NCBI GenBank assembly: GCA_019637435.1
Contig: JAHBVO010000005.1
Span: forward strand, 434,001-498,000
DNA: 64,000 nt
DNA from: Candidatus Obscuribacterales bacterium
GTDB lineage: Bacteria > Cyanobacteriota > Vampirovibrionia > Obscuribacterales > Obscuribacteraceae
Direction: 5' to 3'
The first letter of the stretch is position 1. Every line of letters starts with the position of its first letter. The notes below the pieces were generated by a model. It had not been told where the DNA came from and searched no databases. It worked only from the letters and a program-made list of their open reading frames with translations. Both the position numbers and the translations under genes were made by a program. Below are positions 26,482-35,661 of this stretch, piece by piece.

Positions 26482-27471
26482 TTGACTCAAAAGCAGAACG
26501 CAAAAACATCGTTAATCGGGTGCCTGGCTCTAGTGTTGCTGTCTACCGTGCCGCCCGCCTTCGCTCAAGAAGCGCAGGGCGAAACTAAAGCTGCACCGGC
26601 GGCGACACCAGCTGAAAAAGCAAAATCAGATAGCGCCGCGAAAGGCGGAGGGCACTCGCATCCGCCTGCGGCTCGCGAGCATTACAACCGTGGAGTCGAA
26701 TTGCATAGAAGCGGTTATCTGAATAAAGCAATTCTGGAATACAAAGAGGCTATCAACGCCGATGAAAACATGGAGCCGGCATACAGTAACCTCGGTCTAG
26801 TTTACACCGCGCAAAAGAGCTGGAGCAAAGCGCTTGAAGCCTTTGACAAAGCGCTGACGATGAAGCCGGATCGAACAACCAGTTTGAACGGTCTCGGCAC
26901 CGTGCTCTATGCGATGAAGCGCAATGATGAAGCCATGGAGAAATGGAAGAAGGCGATTGAAATCGATCCTAATTTCGCATCAGCTTATTACAACATGGGC
27001 AATGCTTACGAGACCCAGGAGAAAAACAGAGACGCGCTACTGGCCTACGTCAAAGCATCGGATATCAATCCCAAAATGGCGGACGCATACTACCGCATGG
27101 GCTCGCTGATGAATAAAACAAAGCACGGTCCGCAAGCGGCGGTGCTGTTGCAAAAAGCGGTGAAGCTGGCTCCCGATGCCGAGTTCGCTCGTGACGCCAA
27201 ACGTCAGATTGAAACTCTGGAAAAACAGTTCGAGAAAGACGGAGCGGAATACAGCGCATCCAGTCAACAAACTTCAGATGATCGCACCGCCGGTGACACC
27301 AAGCCAAAAGCGGTCGCCACAGGAAATTCGACAGACAAAACCACAGACAAGAAAAAGCTGATTAAAAACCCGTTCAAGAAGTCGGGCGACTCGAAAGAGG
27401 ATAAGAACGTGAATATGTTTGTGCAGCCGCCCTCAGGAGAAGCGGACCTTCGCTCGAAGGATACAGAGTAA
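26482..27471 (+). CDS. Exported TPR protein
   Basis: About 329 aa from TTG 26482; the frame is open from 26377, but TATAAT at 26434 and a signal peptide starting at this TTG (TQKQNAKTSLIGCLALVLLS, then TVPPAFAQ) favour the later start. A low-complexity Ala/Lys segment leads into about five TPR units (roughly residues 70-245, for example AIEIDPNFASAYYNMGNAYE). A polar Lys/Asp-rich tail with DKTTDKKKLIKNPFKKSGD follows. It is probably periplasmic. The next gene starts 3 bp past the stop. Confidence 0.8.
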   Translation: MTQKQNAKTSLIGCLALVLLSTVPPAFAQEAQGETKAAPAATPAEKAKSDSAAKGGGHSHPPAAREHYNRGVELHRSGYLNKAILEYKEAINADENMEPAYSNLGLVYTAQKSWSKALEAFDKALTMKPDRTTSLNGLGTVLYAMKRNDEAMEKWKKAIEIDPNFASAYYNMGNAYETQEKNRDALLAYVKASDINPKMADAYYRMGSLMNKTKHGPQAAVLLQKAVKLAPDAEFARDAKRQIETLEKQFEKDGAEYSASSQQTSDDRTAGDTKPKAVATGNSTDKTTDKKKLIKNPFKKSGDSKEDKNVNMFVQPPSGEADLRSKDTE

Positions 27472-27474
27472 TCG

Positions 27475-28032
27475 ATGATTGACACTCAGGCAAAAATGAA
27501 TGCAGTTGCCGAGATGCTGGAAGGCACTGTGATCGAAAACTCAGTTGGTTTGGAAGTTCAAATTAAAGGCTCAGTCTCCGGTTTTCCTGCGACTTTGCAG
27601 GCGCTACGCGCAGGATTTCCTTTCGGCATCACGTATATCGTAGAAGTCAATGTTATGGAAGAGGGGACACAAGACGATCCTCTCAACATGACGATTATGC
27701 CGCGCTACGCGCGTGGTTGGTTCAGTTTCCTGACCAGACTATTGCTGCTCGAATCGAAAGGTCAGGCAATTGGCGACAAGAAATTTGATTCGAAATTTTT
27801 GCTCTCTTTTGCTGACCACAACATCGCCGAGCGTTTCATCAAATACCCGGGAGTGATGGACCGCATCGACGCCTTGCAGTTGAACACAAAGTTCAGCGAG
27901 ATGGGAGTGAAGTCGAAAGCCGGTCTCTACCTCACACAGCCAACTAATTTCAATTCGGTAAATCTGGATATCGTCAGAGTTACTTTCAAGACGCTGGGCG
28001 AACTGGGACAGGTCTTATTCGAGTCATTCTGA
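27475..28032 (+). CDS. Unknown protein
   Basis: A 185-aa protein with no signal peptide. It alternates short beta-type segments (GLEVQIKGSVSGFPATLQAL, ITYIVEVNVMEEG) with a hydrophobic stretch (WFSFLTRLLLLE, about 82-93). No motif is recognised. ATG 27475 lies 3 bp after the TPR stop and AAGGA is about 15 bases upstream. Placement suggests it is transcribed with that gene and possibly with the ABC transporter that follows 66 bp later. Confidence 0.65.
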   Translation: MIDTQAKMNAVAEMLEGTVIENSVGLEVQIKGSVSGFPATLQALRAGFPFGITYIVEVNVMEEGTQDDPLNMTIMPRYARGWFSFLTRLLLLESKGQAIGDKKFDSKFLLSFADHNIAERFIKYPGVMDRIDALQLNTKFSEMGVKSKAGLYLTQPTNFNSVNLDIVRVTFKTLGELGQVLFESF

Positions 28033-28098
28033 TACGATCTGTCTGTTCCGGAAGCATCGAGTCTTCAGAGATCAACAGCTGCGCGTTATCGGAAACAG

Positions 28099-29073
28099 AT
28101 GACAGTCAACGAGAACCTCATTGTTGTCGACAAGCTCATCAAGGCGTACGAAGGACGTCCTGATTTGGCGCTGAAAGGCATATCCGTCGAAGTAAAAGAG
28201 GGCGAGTGTTTCGGTCTCCTGGGTCCAAACGGCGCCGGCAAAACCACGCTGATGGGTTGCCTCTTGGGCTTGCTGAATCCCGATGGGGGCAGTATTTCAA
28301 TCGGCGGGCTCGACCCTAATGATTATGCAGTAAGAGAAATCATAGGTTTTCTCCCTGAAAGGCCAAACTTCGAAAACTGGCTTACGGCAAGAGAGTTCAT
28401 CGAGTATCATCATGCACTTGCCGGCGGAGACAAATCGACCAGAAGTAAAGACGTCGAGAATATGTTACGTCGCGTGGCTCTGCAAGAAGATGCCTGGTCG
28501 AGAAAGACCGGAAAATTCTCACGAGGAATGTTACAGCGATTGGGATTGGCCCAGGCTCTGATCGGCAACCCCAAGATCATTTTTCTGGATGAACCCGGAT
28601 CTGGCATGGACCCGCCAGGAGTCACACTCTTGCGCGAAATCCTGCTTGAACTGAAACGCAGTAATGCAACCATTGTTTTAAACTCGCACCACCTCGACGA
28701 GATGGAGAGAATTTGCGACCGCGTAGCATTCATCAAGAATGGAGAGATTCAAGCAATCAAAACAATGTCTGACGAATCAGATTACCCGCATGTACTTCGA
28801 CTGCGATTCCTACCTTCGCAAGCGGACACGCAGTTGCAGGAGAAGATCGAGCGCGTCGCGTTGGCCACAGGGTCAACGCTTCTGGAGTTCGACAAGAAAT
28901 CCGCGCGCCTTGCGGTTGCCAGCGGTGAGGCTGCCAGCAAAGTAATTCAAAGTTGCATAGAGAATCAGCTGCAGATCCAATCGGCAAGTCCGGAGTCAAC
29001 ATCGCTAGAGCGTCTGTTCACGCAGCTTCCGTTGCCGTCAGAAACAGCGAGGCTGGACGGACATGCTGAGTAA
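28099..29073 (+). CDS. ABC transporter ATPase (ABC-2 type exporter)
   Basis: 324 aa. Walker A is GPNGAGKTT (42-50). The signature is FSRGMLQRLGLAQAL, where FSRGM replaces the common LSGGQ, as in many ABC-2 exporters. Walker B is IIFLDEPGSGMDP and the switch region is LNSHHLDEM. A C-terminal ~100-residue domain is probably regulatory. It overlaps the next gene (the permease) by 11 bases. The substrate is unknown; a lipid, glycan or peptide export role is typical of the class. Confidence 0.9.
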   Translation: MTVNENLIVVDKLIKAYEGRPDLALKGISVEVKEGECFGLLGPNGAGKTTLMGCLLGLLNPDGGSISIGGLDPNDYAVREIIGFLPERPNFENWLTAREFIEYHHALAGGDKSTRSKDVENMLRRVALQEDAWSRKTGKFSRGMLQRLGLAQALIGNPKIIFLDEPGSGMDPPGVTLLREILLELKRSNATIVLNSHHLDEMERICDRVAFIKNGEIQAIKTMSDESDYPHVLRLRFLPSQADTQLQEKIERVALATGSTLLEFDKKSARLAVASGEAASKVIQSCIENQLQIQSASPESTSLERLFTQLPLPSETARLDGHAE

Positions 29074-29932
29074 ACCGATCTATTTGCAGACGATCAAGAA
29101 AATCTTGAATCATAAGATGATCATGTTTGCTCTCATAATGCTTGGATTCTTCATACCATTCAGTTTGATCCTGAACCCTCAGAACCCAAGCGTTTCAGCA
29201 GTAGAGAGCTGGGATGCCTTTTCAATTTCGGCGATGTCAGCACTTTTGATAGTGACGGCGACAAACTCGATTGGAACCGCTCTGACGCTAGGCGGTCGCA
29301 GCGACTATATGCCGTTGATCGTGACTCGCCCACTGCACAGGTTCCAATATATCATCGCAAAGTGGCTTGCACTGTCCACTGTCATCATCGCCGTTTCTCT
29401 GCTACAGCAGACCATGCTCACCGTCAGTGGTGCCTATGCTCGATGGGGGCTGACTAACGAAATGATTCTTGCTGGATTTCCAGAGCGGATAATTTCGGGA
29501 TTAAGCGTAGCCAGCGTCTTGACCATGATTTATTCGCTTCCCAAGCAGAGCCTAGTTCTCTGCGGAATAATCGCCTTTGAAATCGCGACTGGAATCAGCA
29601 TCTTTTCAATGAGTATAGCGTTTCCTCTTCCGGAACAGACCAGCGACGTCTCCACGACGATTGTCACCATACTCGGTGGCGATCAGTGGGCGAAGACGAC
29701 TCTGCTGCCTGCAATTTTCGGCGGACGAGCATTCAGCTCGGTCCAGCAATACGCGACCATTCTGGTGAACGTAGCTAATTTCTTAGCACCGCAAATCCAT
29801 CTTTACGATATGTTCACGGCTAAGCCTTTTCTCTGGACTCCATTTCTGGAAGTGGCGAGCAATATGCTGCTTTCCCTAACGATCGCCTCAGCGATTTTAA
29901 ACGCAAGGGAGTATCACTATGATTCTGACTAA
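29063..29932 (+). CDS. ABC-2 type permease
   Basis: A 289-aa membrane protein with six hydrophobic helices, starting IYLQTIKKILNHKMIMFALI. A wide loop separates helices 2 and 3, and a loop at 195-245 precedes the last helix. It overlaps both neighbours (11 and 14 bases), so it should pair with the ATPase just upstream. Confidence 0.82.
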   Translation: MLSKPIYLQTIKKILNHKMIMFALIMLGFFIPFSLILNPQNPSVSAVESWDAFSISAMSALLIVTATNSIGTALTLGGRSDYMPLIVTRPLHRFQYIIAKWLALSTVIIAVSLLQQTMLTVSGAYARWGLTNEMILAGFPERIISGLSVASVLTMIYSLPKQSLVLCGIIAFEIATGISIFSMSIAFPLPEQTSDVSTTIVTILGGDQWAKTTLLPAIFGGRAFSSVQQYATILVNVANFLAPQIHLYDMFTAKPFLWTPFLEVASNMLLSLTIASAILNAREYHYDSD

Positions 29933-30698
29933 GAAAGGCTCCACTCGCGGGACTGTCTCAATACTCCTGATGGCGGCGATGATTTTTCTAGGAACCCGCT
30001 TCCTGGTAAGTTATATCGAGGAAAACTTTCCAGCGCCGAACGTTTCTGCAATAGAATGGAAATCGGTGCCGGACGTTTTAAAGCGAAACGAGAAAGCGCT
30101 GGACGAAGAGACCATCGTTGAAGTGAACGCTGGAGAGGAGGCTGGCAGCGGCGCTGGAGAAGACGCTGGCAGCGGTGCCGGAGGAGATGCTGGCGGCGGT
30201 GCAACGTCAGCGAAAACCGGTTCCAATAGCGGCGGTCACAAAGAAACGGTCGTGGCAAGCGGTTCCAAACCTGCGGATAAAAACGTTAGTACCCGAGCCG
30301 AAAAGAAAACCAAAAAGCGTTTTGCACTCGAGCGCCTCTTCCCTGACAATGTCGATCAGAAGCCGATCTTCTTTTTCTTTGCCGACGAGGGAAGCATTCT
30401 GTCGCAGCGTATGCAAAAACGAACCTTGTCCATCCCCGACATTCGAAACAAAATCAATCGCGAGTTTTACCCAGTCAAAATCAACTTTGATAAACCGCTG
30501 ACAAAAACGAAGTACAAACTTTATCACCAATACGCATCGGCTGCGGCTCCAGCTATAGCGATCAGATCGGCGACCGGTGATAATCTGGCTTACAATGTCG
30601 GATATTTGAGCGGAGTGAAAACAGTAATCCTGCTGCAGAATGCGATGAACGTTCAAAAGAAACTTGATGAGGGAGGAGAAGCCGAACCGGAATTATGA
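29919..30698 (+). CDS. Membrane-anchored thioredoxin-fold-like protein without CxxC
   Basis: A 259-aa protein with one N-terminal helix (about 12-29, VSILLMAAMIFLGTRFLVSY) and a Gly/Ala/Glu linker of short repeats (EDAGSGAGGDAGGG, about 70-95). A C-terminal domain (about 140-245) follows, with KPIFFFFADEGSILSQRMQK, NREFYPVKINFDKP and APAIAIRSATGDNLAYNVGY. That pattern fits a thioredoxin-like fold, but the cysteine pair is absent (DEGS in its place), so it would not be a dithiol oxidoreductase. It overlaps the permease upstream and the NUDIX gene downstream (ATGA). A role as a periplasmic subunit of the ABC system is inference. Confidence 0.6.
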   Translation: MILTKKGSTRGTVSILLMAAMIFLGTRFLVSYIEENFPAPNVSAIEWKSVPDVLKRNEKALDEETIVEVNAGEEAGSGAGEDAGSGAGGDAGGGATSAKTGSNSGGHKETVVASGSKPADKNVSTRAEKKTKKRFALERLFPDNVDQKPIFFFFADEGSILSQRMQKRTLSIPDIRNKINREFYPVKINFDKPLTKTKYKLYHQYASAAAPAIAIRSATGDNLAYNVGYLSGVKTVILLQNAMNVQKKLDEGGEAEPEL

Positions 30699-31309
30699 GT
30701 ATAGACTCGATGTTGCTAAGCCCGCAGTTCCTCCGCGAAGTATCAAGTGAGTTTCAAAATTACCTGAGCACTTTTCCAGACGAACGCGACAAACTAAATA
30801 TTCTTGCAAAGCAGCTTGGAGAAGAAGACCGACGACTCTGCGACCGTAAGAATATGACGGGGCATTTGACCGCGAGCGCTCTGCTCTTGAATGCAGACGC
30901 TGATGCGATTCTGCTTATCTATCACAATTTTTTAAAACTATGGCTTCAGCCGGGCGGGCATCTGGACCCCGATGAACTCCCTTTGACTGGTGCATTTCGT
31001 GAATTCCGAGAGGAGACGGGTATAGGCAACATCAGGTTGCATCCCTGGCACGAGCAAAACAAAATCCCGTTCGACATGGACACACATGCAATACCGGCGA
31101 ATGAAAAGAAGAACGAAGGAAGTCACTTTCATCACGACTTCCAATACTTGATAGTAGTCGACGGCGACGGCTATTCGGATGGCGCCATCAAAATCGATCT
31201 AAATGAGGTCTCGCAATATCGCTGGGTTTCAATCGCTGAACTGATTGAAAAAGACCACGATGACCGGTTAAAACGAGTCGCAGCAAAAATAAAGAACACC
31301 ATCTGCTGA
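30695..31309 (+). CDS. NUDIX hydrolase
   Basis: A 204-aa cytosolic protein. The NUDIX box is GHLDPDELPLTGAFREFREETGI (split here: GHLDPDE, then AFREFREETGI), matching Gx5Ex7REUxEExGU. It is preceded by LWLQPGG, the usual strand. It cleaves a nucleoside diphosphate linked to another moiety; the target is not predictable. It starts inside the upstream stop (ATGA). A His-rich segment HFHHDF lies at about 146-151. Confidence 0.88.
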   Translation: MSIDSMLLSPQFLREVSSEFQNYLSTFPDERDKLNILAKQLGEEDRRLCDRKNMTGHLTASALLLNADADAILLIYHNFLKLWLQPGGHLDPDELPLTGAFREFREETGIGNIRLHPWHEQNKIPFDMDTHAIPANEKKNEGSHFHHDFQYLIVVDGDGYSDGAIKIDLNEVSQYRWVSIAELIEKDHDDRLKRVAAKIKNTIC

Positions 31310-31433
31310 TCGCCTGACATCAACATAACGTAGCGAAAGACTCAATCTTGCTTGTCATATGGTAAAGTATACGTTGAATACCAGGTGAGTTGCCTTCGGG
31401 CATCGTTCACTGCATGACCTAAGAGGTGACAAA

Positions 31434-31790
31434 ATGGCCGAAACAACGACCACTAGCCCCGAAACCACGACAATCGTTTCACTGACCGAATCGGCGGCTG
31501 AAGAAGTAAAAAGACTTCTCACGGAAGAGCCTGACAAAGAAGGTCTGAGACTCGAAATCCGCGGTGGCGGCTGCTCCGGAATGTCGTATGGTCTGAGCTT
31601 CGATAAAGCACAAGAGAAAGACCACGTTATCGAACAGCATGGCGTCAAAGTCTTCGTCGATCCGAAGAGCGCTATTTACCTGAAGGGCACTTTGCTCGAC
31701 TTCGAACAAGGTCTCCAGGGCAAAGGTTTCGTGATCAAGAATCCGCAGTCGAAAGGCAATTGCGGATGCGGTCAATCCTTCTCGGTCTAG
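31434..31790 (+). CDS. IscA/HesB-type Fe-S cluster carrier
   Basis: 118 aa. After a short Thr-rich N-terminus comes the A-type scaffold domain. The three conserved cysteines are in GGGCSGMSYG (about 46-55) and NCGCGQSF (C-terminus). It carries Fe-S clusters to apoproteins. GAGGTG lies before the ATG. The next gene is a YgfZ-type protein, another Fe-S assembly factor, so the pair probably forms one maturation unit. It could be IscA, ErpA or SufA by role. Confidence 0.93.
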   Translation: MAETTTTSPETTTIVSLTESAAEEVKRLLTEEPDKEGLRLEIRGGGCSGMSYGLSFDKAQEKDHVIEQHGVKVFVDPKSAIYLKGTLLDFEQGLQGKGFVIKNPQSKGNCGCGQSFSV

Positions 31791-31922
31791 TCTCAACCGG
31801 CTAGTCGAACGCCCGCCAGTCAGAAAATCGCGGCAATATCGCCGCCATAAGCGCGCACGATGCTCACCCTCAAGGCGAATCGGCGCGCTTTCTGTTTCCA
31901 AGCCCCCCTGAAAGCACCTCAT

Positions 31923-33662
31923 ATGACAATTAAATTGAACACCGCCGACGATACCACCACAGCGCTTAGAACCAGAGGCGGCTGGACCGATGTGGACTTC
32001 TCCTACATTCGCGTTCACGGTACTGATGCAAGACGATACTTGCAGGCGCAGACGACTAACGACTTGAACAGTCTAAAAGAGTGGGGCTCGCAGAACAGCA
32101 GCCTCATAGACCGCAAAGCACGCCCCGTAGGCTGCTACAAACTGTTCAATCTGGGCAACGAATTCGTCATCATATGTGATACCAACCAGGCAAACGCAAT
32201 TCTCGAGCATTTAGAGAAGTATAAATTTGCCGACAAAGTCGACTTCGATTTGGTCTCAGACCTGAAGTTTCTGACAGTTCAGGGACGAGCAAGCAGAGCC
32301 GTTCTGGACTCATGCCTGACCGTTGACGATGGGGAAAGTAAACGCGATCTGTTTAACAGAGACTACTACGCTGGAAAAATCGCGAATTTCGGCATCGAAG
32401 TTTTTCGACACAGCCTGACAGGCGAGGAAGGTTTTCTCGTAAAAACCGATGAAAAAAATTATGCAGCCGTTCGCGATGCCCTTTCCGCGGCCGCAGACAA
32501 ATTCGAGTTAAAACCACTCACGCAGTCAGTTCTAGAATGCGCACGCATAGAAGCAGGTCTGTCGAAACTGGGGACTGACTTCAGCAGTGAGAACCTACTG
32601 GCAGAAACAAATCTAGATGAGTCGTCAGTCAGCTACAACAAAGGCTGCTTTCAAGGTCAGGAAGTTCTGGCACGCATCAAAGGTCAGGGCTCTCCGAGCC
32701 GCTCCCTAGTCGGTCTAATTATAGAGCCACCACCTGCGACACCGTTTTCACTGGATACCCCAGTAGAACTGGGTAACGAAACAATCGGCTGGATAAAGTC
32801 GAATTGTTATTCTGAGTTCTTGAAGCGCTTTATCGCCATCGCCATGCTCAAACGTGACTATCGCACGCCAGGCAAGAGTTTCCAAACCGTAATCGACGGC
32901 AAGGAATTGACGGTCAGGGTTGAAACATTGCCGTTTTTCACAGCGGAGTCACCATCTGTAGTAGCACGACAGCTGTACGAAAAGGCGTTATCTGTTTTCG
33001 CAGAAGAAGATGAGACAAAAACAGAAACACAGGATTGGCAGTCTATAAAGCTCTTGCGCGAAGCGGTCCTTCTGGACCCGCTTTTCGAAGACGCATACGA
33101 GTCACTTGGTGTGATTTTGAACAGACGCGGAGCTACGGATGAAGCCATCGAAGTCATGCTTCACCTGGCGAAACTCAATCCCGACTCGGCCATGGCACAC
33201 ACTAACCTGTCGGTTTTCTACGTGGAGAAAGGGTGGAAGGAGAAAGCCGAAGAGGAGATGGCAATTTCTATGAGCATCCGCATGAGAGAGGCGGCCGCCC
33301 AATTCTCTAAAGACAAAGAGGCCGAGGAAGAACGCAAAAAACTACAGGCGGAGACAATACAACGCATGTCGATGTTCGAACAAGTGTTGGAAATAGATCC
33401 GGAAGACCAACTTGCGAATTACGGATACGGAGATTGCCTCGTCGCTCTCGATCGGTTCGAAGAAGCCGTTCCTCATCTCGAAAAAGCGATCCGATTGAAA
33501 CCGTCGCATAGCGTCGCTTATGTTTCCCTCGGAAAAGCTTACGAAGGTCTCAACCGCATAGATGATGCGAAAGCAACCTACATAGCAGGAATCGATGCAG
33601 CAGCTAAACGCGGGGACGGTGAGCCCATGAAGAAGATGAAAGACAGGCTCAACCAACTTTAG
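31923..33662 (+). CDS. YgfZ/GcvT-like folate-binding protein fused to TPR repeats
   Basis: About 579 aa. The first ~330 residues match YgfZ: YIRVHGTDARRYLQAQTTND near the start and the signature KGCFQGQEVLARIK (about 239-252) with its Cys. YgfZ uses tetrahydrofolate in Fe-S enzyme repair. Residues about 346-579 add TPR units, with PLFEDAYESLGVILNRRGAT, PDSAMAHTNLSVFYVEKGW and two later units (KPSHSVAYVSLGKAYEGLN). The frame is also open to ATG 31860; neither start has a clear ribosome site, and 31923 fits the family better. It follows an IscA-type gene. The TPR tail may recruit client proteins (inference). Confidence 0.85.
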   Translation: MTIKLNTADDTTTALRTRGGWTDVDFSYIRVHGTDARRYLQAQTTNDLNSLKEWGSQNSSLIDRKARPVGCYKLFNLGNEFVIICDTNQANAILEHLEKYKFADKVDFDLVSDLKFLTVQGRASRAVLDSCLTVDDGESKRDLFNRDYYAGKIANFGIEVFRHSLTGEEGFLVKTDEKNYAAVRDALSAAADKFELKPLTQSVLECARIEAGLSKLGTDFSSENLLAETNLDESSVSYNKGCFQGQEVLARIKGQGSPSRSLVGLIIEPPPATPFSLDTPVELGNETIGWIKSNCYSEFLKRFIAIAMLKRDYRTPGKSFQTVIDGKELTVRVETLPFFTAESPSVVARQLYEKALSVFAEEDETKTETQDWQSIKLLREAVLLDPLFEDAYESLGVILNRRGATDEAIEVMLHLAKLNPDSAMAHTNLSVFYVEKGWKEKAEEEMAISMSIRMREAAAQFSKDKEAEEERKKLQAETIQRMSMFEQVLEIDPEDQLANYGYGDCLVALDRFEEAVPHLEKAIRLKPSHSVAYVSLGKAYEGLNRIDDAKATYIAGIDAAAKRGDGEPMKKMKDRLNQL

Positions 33663-33840
33663 TCGTTTGCCGCCATTTAATTCTATCGACTACGTATTTT
33701 TCCCACTGACAGCGCAATCATTCCAAGCGACAATATCAAAACTTATAGCTGGGAAATTTCTCATTACCACTACCCAGCGTGCGTCGCTGCACTGATAACT
33801 AAACATAATCGCGTTCCGCGCGAACCACGAGGGTTTTGCC

Positions 33841-34731
33841 ATGCCAAACCAGGGTGACGGAGTCCAGGAGAAGGGAAAGACGATTGCGGCTGCTTTCGAA
33901 AAGGGTGTAGCCGATCCGAATCATGACATGAGACCTGCAATTCAGGCATTGCAGGATGCGGCGCGAGGCAATCCTCAGGAGTTTAAGCAGACGCTCGCCG
34001 TAGCGAACCAATTGCTCGATAACAGCGCAAATCCGAACGTCAAAAAGTTTTTCGGCAACATGGACTTGATCGAAGGCACCGACAGTAAAGGTCTGCGATT
34101 ACAGCGCAGAGACGGCGCTCAGTTCGTTATGAGTGACAATGGAAAAGCCACCCAGGTAGGCACCGGCGCGAGCATGGATGCCACACGCAAAGATGCTCAG
34201 GGCAACCGAATCGAGAAGGGCACTACCGCAGATGGTCTCACGAAAGAACGTATTACGAGTGCCGACGGCAGCGCGAGCGTTGAGAAGTACACGGACAAAC
34301 AAGGACAGCACTGGGAGATTGAGAAACACAAGCAAGCAGACGGAACTTTGAGACCAACGAAAGTCACGCTGCCTGACGGATCGACGATGAAATTCGAATG
34401 GAATAGAGAAAGTGGAACTTCCGGAACGCTTTATCCTACCAGAATGACGGAATTGAATGCCGGTGGAAGGGTCGTTCGTGATTATCAAATGCAACCGTTG
34501 AAGAGCGTCGAAGGACGTTACGACACATCCGCTTGGGAGCGCAAAGCAGGCAGTGAGCCGGCAGATAAGGAATTTCGCGGGACTTTGAATGTGGATTCAA
34601 ACGGCAATATGAATTTCACTTTCCGAAACCCACTTCTCATCGAAAAGATCAACGCTGATGGCAATACCAGCAAGAATGGAGTGGACAAAAATCTGAAACG
34701 AATTGAAGAGCAGCACCGCCGGACTCGGTAA
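33841..34731 (+). CDS. Unknown protein with repeated DG turns
   Basis: A 296-aa protein with no evident signal peptide. The N-terminal ~80 residues are helical (RPAIQALQDAARGNPQEFKQ). The rest is beta-type with recurrent short units built on DG or GG turns (RRDGAQFVMSDNGKAT, ITSADGSASVEKYTDKQG, KVTLPDGSTMKFEWNRESG). These recall the YD/RHS-type turns but lack the full motif. GAGGG precedes the ATG. A strong hairpin follows the stop at 34766-34799. No family is recognised. The N-terminal style resembles the large proteins at 43-56 kb, but I see no firm homology. Confidence 0.7.
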   Translation: MPNQGDGVQEKGKTIAAAFEKGVADPNHDMRPAIQALQDAARGNPQEFKQTLAVANQLLDNSANPNVKKFFGNMDLIEGTDSKGLRLQRRDGAQFVMSDNGKATQVGTGASMDATRKDAQGNRIEKGTTADGLTKERITSADGSASVEKYTDKQGQHWEIEKHKQADGTLRPTKVTLPDGSTMKFEWNRESGTSGTLYPTRMTELNAGGRVVRDYQMQPLKSVEGRYDTSAWERKAGSEPADKEFRGTLNVDSNGNMNFTFRNPLLIEKINADGNTSKNGVDKNLKRIEEQHRRTR

Positions 34732-34765
34732 GCCAAGAAAGGTCTTTGGAACGTGAATAGATGAT

Positions 34766-34799
34766 AAACGTTGGAGATTCTCGCTGTTCTCCGGCGTTT
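34766..34799 (+). terminator. Strong hairpin after the DG-repeat gene
   Basis: AAACGTTGGAGA pairs with TCTCCGGCGTTT (12 bp with two G-U pairs) around a 10-base loop. Only a short T-run (GTTT) ends the stem, so intrinsic termination is plausible rather than certain. Confidence 0.45.
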
Positions 34800-34844
34800 A
34801 ATGGGTAAATAGACTAAGATCGAGATACCACCGAGGTGTCCTTG

Positions 34845-35513
34845 ATGACAAGGATTCGGACATTGAAACTTTCCGCGTTGAATGCGGCGTCAATTGCAGT
34901 CGCGTTTGTTTCGACAAACGTTTTACTGCAGCCGGCTTCAGCGGCCATCACCGAAAGTGATGCGGCGCAAGTAGAGAAGACATCGTCACTGCCGAGCGGA
35001 AGTCTGGTCAATTCGACCAAAGAATCGCCACCCACGATGGCTGATCCAATGGCCGATATTCCGGCAGAAACACCGGTAGTTGAACCAACTGTTGTGAAAC
35101 CGCTTCCAGCGGCGAGCACAACCGTACCAGCCAAGGCAGCGGTGAAAACACCGGCGAAGCCAGTTTCGCAACTCGACCAGCTCAAGACCCTTTACAGAGC
35201 GGGAAAGTATCGCGATGCGCTTGCCTTAATCGCAAAGATGAAACAGTCCGAACTGACGCATTACTACATCGGTCTCTGCTACCAGGGACAGGGACAGCTA
35301 GCCCAGGCGGCGCAGGAGTTCAACTTCACAGCATCGATTGCCAGAGACCCGAAACTCAAATATAACGCCCAGGTGGCGCAACGCGCGGTGGCAGCTTATG
35401 CCAGCAACAGAACGTACAAAGGACAGGGCAACTTCTTTGCAAAAACAGTGGCCGTTCCTAGACCGAGTGGTAGCGCCAGTGGTGCCGGTGGCTGCGGCCC
35501 ACGACGTGCGTGA
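34845..35513 (+). CDS. Exported TPR-like protein
   Basis: About 222 aa from ATG 34845 (GAGG 8 bases upstream); GTG 34836 is in the same frame. A signal peptide (about 1-32, ending QPASA) is followed by a Pro/Thr/Val-rich linker and two or three TPR-like helices (about 105-185, LDQLKTLYRAGKYRDALALI and LTHYYIGLCYQGQGQLAQAA). It is probably periplasmic. The C-terminus has a Gly/Ser/Ala-rich stretch. Confidence 0.75.
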   Translation: MTRIRTLKLSALNAASIAVAFVSTNVLLQPASAAITESDAAQVEKTSSLPSGSLVNSTKESPPTMADPMADIPAETPVVEPTVVKPLPAASTTVPAKAAVKTPAKPVSQLDQLKTLYRAGKYRDALALIAKMKQSELTHYYIGLCYQGQGQLAQAAQEFNFTASIARDPKLKYNAQVAQRAVAAYASNRTYKGQGNFFAKTVAVPRPSGSASGAGGCGPRRA

Positions 35514-35526
35514 GGAAGATAACTCA

Positions 35527-35545
35527 GAAGACCAGGTTGGTCTTC
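35527..35545. terminator. Hairpin after the TPR-like gene
   Basis: GAAGACC-AGGTT-GGTCTTC is a perfect 7-bp stem with a 5-base loop, 14 bases past the stop. The following AAAATCTTTG is not a good U-run, so this is tentative. Confidence 0.4.
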
Positions 35546-35661
35546 AAAATCTTTGAAAGTGACTCTAAAACCGAAAATCTCAATCAAGTATTGACACAGC
35601 TTCGCTCAAAGCGCTATTAAAGGTCAATCCAGTCTTCTCCGGGAAATTATCAGGAACAGAT

